Source: Jatrophihabitans telluris (GTDB lineage: Bacteria > Actinomycetota > Actinomycetes > Mycobacteriales > Jatrophihabitantaceae). From it: 64,000 nucleotides of DNA. The stretch is taken from positions 1,240,001-1,304,000 of the forward strand of contig NZ_CP097332.1 in NCBI RefSeq assembly GCF_023516435.1, in the 5' to 3' direction. Positions 63,791-64,000 of this stretch are shown in pieces. The translations under genes and the position numbers were made by a program. Within the stretch, counting starts at the first letter, position 1. The number at the start of each line of letters is the position of its first letter. The notes below the pieces were generated by a model. That model had not been told where the DNA came from and searched no databases. It was given only the letters and a program-made list of their open reading frames with translations.

Positions 63791-64000
63791 ATGAAGGCCA
63801 AGCGCAAGGGCGAGGTCCTGCGCGTCAGCGTCGAGGCCGAGGAGTCCGCCCTGCTGGCGATGCTGCTCGACGACCTGGAAACGTTGCTGGACAGCACCGA
63901 CGACTCGCTCGGTGTATTCGTCGATCCGGCTCTGGCCCGCCTGTACCCCGACGGGTACTCCGACGACTCCGAGGCTTCTGAGGAGTTCCGTGGGCTGGTC
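63791..64000 (+). CDS. DUF2017 family protein (5' part, cut by window end)
   Basis: 70 codons seen from the ATG at 63791, with a Gly/Arg-rich site (GAGGCGG) 6 nt before. MKAKRKGEVLRVSVEAEESALLAMLLDDLETLL... LARLYPDGYSDDSEASEEFRGLV matches the start of DUF2017, whose genes follow clpS in many actinobacteria. Its function is unknown. Starts 16 bp after clpS, likely in the same operon. Confidence 0.85.
   Translation, partial: MKAKRKGEVLRVSVEAEESALLAMLLDDLETLLDSTDDSLGVFVDPALARLYPDGYSDDSEASEEFRGLV

Overview
The window is high-GC DNA from an actinobacterium. The evidence is a LexA-type SOS box of the mycobacterial kind (TCGAAC-N4-GTTCKA) in front of dnaE2 and imuA', the pruA/pruB pair divergent from a PucR regulator, the pncB / clpS / DUF2017 arrangement, and an actinobacterial hydrolase-ABC protein. 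The order Frankiales/Nakamurellales/Jatrophihabitantales/Kineosporiales is a reasonable guess, but the sequence alone does not fix the genus.

Layout. 1-676: 3' part of an MFS transporter. 697-13,921 (minus): a near-complete type IV pilus locus, pilB-pilT-pilC-pilA-pilD-pilM-pilN-pilO followed by three translationally coupled minor-pilin-like genes. One of these carries Ig-like repeats and the last a ricin-type lectin. 14,125-17,586: dnaE2 with its own SOS box. 17.7-19.7 kb: MFS exporter plus TetR regulator sharing a repeated operator. 19.8-27.4 kb: hemerythrin, M50-like membrane peptidase, YtcJ-type amidohydrolase, DUF4349 lipoprotein, a histidine kinase/response regulator pair, and a PucR regulator. 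27.5-30.2 kb: proline catabolism (pruA-pruB). 30.7-33.3 kb: imuA'-imuB, the SOS partners of dnaE2. 33.3-36.4 kb: a DinB-MalY fusion divergent from a CGNR regulator and a phosphotransferase, with a dyad occurring twice between them. 36.4-42.5 kb: GtrA and a lipid-modification operon (FAD oxidoreductase, DUF1365-cyclopropane synthase fusion, second cyclopropane synthase, DUF1295). 42.5-45.1 kb: hydrolase, purK-purE. 45.1-48.7 kb: a hydrolase-ABC ATPase fusion and its permease. 49.1-50.5 kb: UDP-glucose dehydrogenase. 50.9-52.1 kb: acyl-CoA dehydrogenase. 52.2-62.1 kb: a chemosensory cluster (CheX-like, CheY, CheX, CheY, MCP, CheA, CheW, an unknown protein, CheR, CheB). 62.1-64.0 kb: pncB, clpS, start of a DUF2017 gene.

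Most genes are packed in operons with 4-nt ATGA/GTGA overlaps. The pilus locus and the chemosensory cluster could work together as a twitching-motility system, since no flagellar gene is in the window; this is inference.

The most unusual feature is non-coding: three tandem arrays with an exact 32-bp period (21.3 kb and, back to back, 48.7-49.1 kb) that share a roughly 24-bp core but carry an array-specific 8-bp filler. In all three cases the array starts within 0-25 nt of a gene's stop codon, with the same strand polarity relative to that gene. This points to a 3'-UTR element family of unknown function.
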